A stretch of 7,127 bases of DNA from JBDTMT01 sp033764095 (lineage in GTDB: Bacteria; Desulfobacterota; Binatia; HRBIN30; CADEER01), in the NCBI GenBank assembly GCA_033764095.1, contig JANRJF010000331.1:1-7127 (forward strand), in the 5' to 3' direction. The notes beneath the pieces are model-generated. The model was not told where the DNA came from. It saw only the letters and a program-made list of their open reading frames with translations, and did not search any database. The position numbers and the translations under genes are program-made. Position 1 is the stretch's first letter. The number at the start of each line of letters is the position of its first letter. Positions 6,394 through 7,127 of the stretch are shown one piece after another.

Positions 6394-6402
6394 GCGGGGT
6401 CG

Positions 6403-6429
6403 CCTATACGAGGATGCCGAGACGGTCAA
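6403..6429 (-). promoter_or_regulatory. Candidate sigma-70 promoter for the PPOX-family gene
   Basis: On the reverse strand TTGACC (6429-6424) is followed 15 bp later by TATAGG (6408-6403), giving 5 of 6 and 4 of 6 consensus matches. The spacer is 2 bp shorter than ideal. It would place +1 only a few bases before ATG 6393, or about 30 nt before ATG 6366, so the two questions (promoter and start codon) bear on each other. Confidence 0.35.
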
Positions 6430-6531
6430 AAGCGCGGCGTGGCGGGGCGCGCCTGCGCCGGGGGCACCAGCATCGGCCGCAAGCGCCCTTCAAGCCGCCG
6501 GCCTCGGCAAGACCGCGCCCCGCCGGCGTGG

Positions 6532-6537
6532 TAGCCT
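6532..6537 (+). promoter_or_regulatory. Candidate -10 element giving a leaderless exonuclease III transcript
   Basis: TAGCCT at 6532-6537 fits the TANNNT pattern of a -10 box and ends 6 nt before the GTG start at 6544, so transcription would begin at or next to the start codon. No Shine-Dalgarno is visible before that GTG. The matching -35 position (6509-6514, AAGACC) is weak. The TAG within it is also the in-frame stop that fixes the start of the gene. Confidence 0.3.
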
Positions 6538-6543
6538 GCGCCG

Positions 6544-7127
6544 GTGCGTATCGCGACGTGGAACGTGAACTCGCTCAAGGCGCGGCTCGAGAAGGTGCTG
6601 TGGTGGCTGGAGCGCGCCCGGCCGGACGTGCTGCTGCTGCAGGAGACCAAGCTGAGCGACGCCGACGCGCCGCACGCGGCCTTTGCCGCCGCCGGCTACG
6701 CGCTGGCGCACCACGGCGAAGGGCGCTGGAACGGGGTCGCCATCGCCAGCCGCAGCGCGCCGCGCGACGTGATCAGCAACTTCGGCACGCCGCTGCGACC
6801 GGCGCGCAGCGACGACGCCGGCGACGACGAGCCGCTCGCCGAGGCGCGCATGATCGCAGCCCGCTGCGACGGCGTGCGCGTGGTCAGCGTCTATGCGCCG
6901 AACGGGCGCAGCGTCGGCTCGCCGCACTACGCGCTGAAGCTGCTGTGGTTCGAGCGGCTGGCGGCGTGGCTGCGCGAGGCGAGCGCGCCGGACGAGCCGC
7001 TGGCGCTCGGCGGCGACCTGAACGTCGCGCCGGAGGACGCCGACGTCTGGGATCCGCGCGCCTGCCACGGCGGCACGCACGTGTCGCCGCCCGAGCGCGA
7101 GGCCGTCGCGCGGCTGCGCGACTGGGG
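6544..7127 (+). CDS. xthA: Exodeoxyribonuclease III (AP endonuclease), N-terminal part, truncated by window edge
   Basis: The frame gives 194 residues and continues past the right edge. The protein belongs to the exonuclease/endonuclease/phosphatase fold family, ExoIII branch: a metal-dependent 3'-5' exonuclease on duplex DNA that also cuts at abasic sites in base excision repair. Visible motifs are RIATWNVNSLKAR (Asn7), LLLQETKL with metal ligand Glu34, the same number as in E. coli XthA, WNGVAIASR, VYAPNGR (Tyr117) and GGDLNVAPEDADVWDP with Asp158 and Asn160. The catalytic C-terminal Asp-His pair lies outside the window. The GTG at 6544 is the first possible start, because an in-frame TAG lies at 6532-6534, and it places the conserved RIATWN at the expected position. 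A 150-bp gap separates it from the divergent PPOX-family gene. It is a housekeeping repair gene, unlikely to be functionally tied to the signalling cassette. Confidence 0.95.
   Translation, partial: MRIATWNVNSLKARLEKVLWWLERARPDVLLLQETKLSDADAPHAAFAAAGYALAHHGEGRWNGVAIASRSAPRDVISNFGTPLRPARSDDAGDDEPLAEARMIAARCDGVRVVSVYAPNGRSVGSPHYALKLLWFERLAAWLREASAPDEPLALGGDLNVAPEDADVWDPRACHGGTHVSPPEREAVARLRDW

Noticed and set aside
6394..6543. Gap between the PPOX-family and exonuclease genes checked for small genes, RNAs or a sigma-54 promoter
   Set aside because: Only candidate promoter elements for the two flanking genes were found. A TGGCGGG on the forward strand has its GC 2 bp out of register.

Overview
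This is a very GC-rich window (about 70% or more by eye, with strong G/C preference at third codon positions) from a bacterium. It uses sigma-54-dependent gene control, multi-PAS soluble histidine kinases, and a flavin/deazaflavin-type split-barrel enzyme. That mix fits a high-GC proteobacterial or deltaproteobacteria-like lineage (Myxococcota or Binatota-like). This placement is inference from style only; no marker gene settles it.

Layout from left to right: (1) The N-terminal third or so of a leftward gene with a winged-helix DNA-binding domain, cut by the window edge. (2) A divergent intergenic region with a strong GC-rich inverted repeat. (3) A rightward pair: a soluble hybrid-free histidine kinase with four PAS domains, overlapping the start of an NtrC-family sigma-54 activator (receiver, AAA+ with an intact GAFTGA loop, Fis-type HTH). 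(4) A 137-bp regulatory gap holding repeated GTCTG/CAGAC half-sites and, about 80 bp further on, a near-consensus -24/-12 sigma-54 promoter. (5) A second rightward pair: a one-PAS histidine kinase and a single-domain CheY-like receiver. (6) A convergent gene for a pyridoxamine-5'-phosphate-oxidase-like split-barrel protein. (7) A divergently transcribed exodeoxyribonuclease III gene, cut by the right edge.

The main reading is a two-tier signalling cassette. The first kinase phosphorylates the NtrC-type activator. The activator binds the repeats downstream of its own gene and switches on the sigma-54 promoter that drives the second kinase and its output-less receiver. The promoter and repeats are seen in the sequence; the wiring between them is inferred. 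No mobile elements, CRISPR arrays, tRNA or rRNA genes were seen, and there is no gene-free stretch longer than 300 bp.
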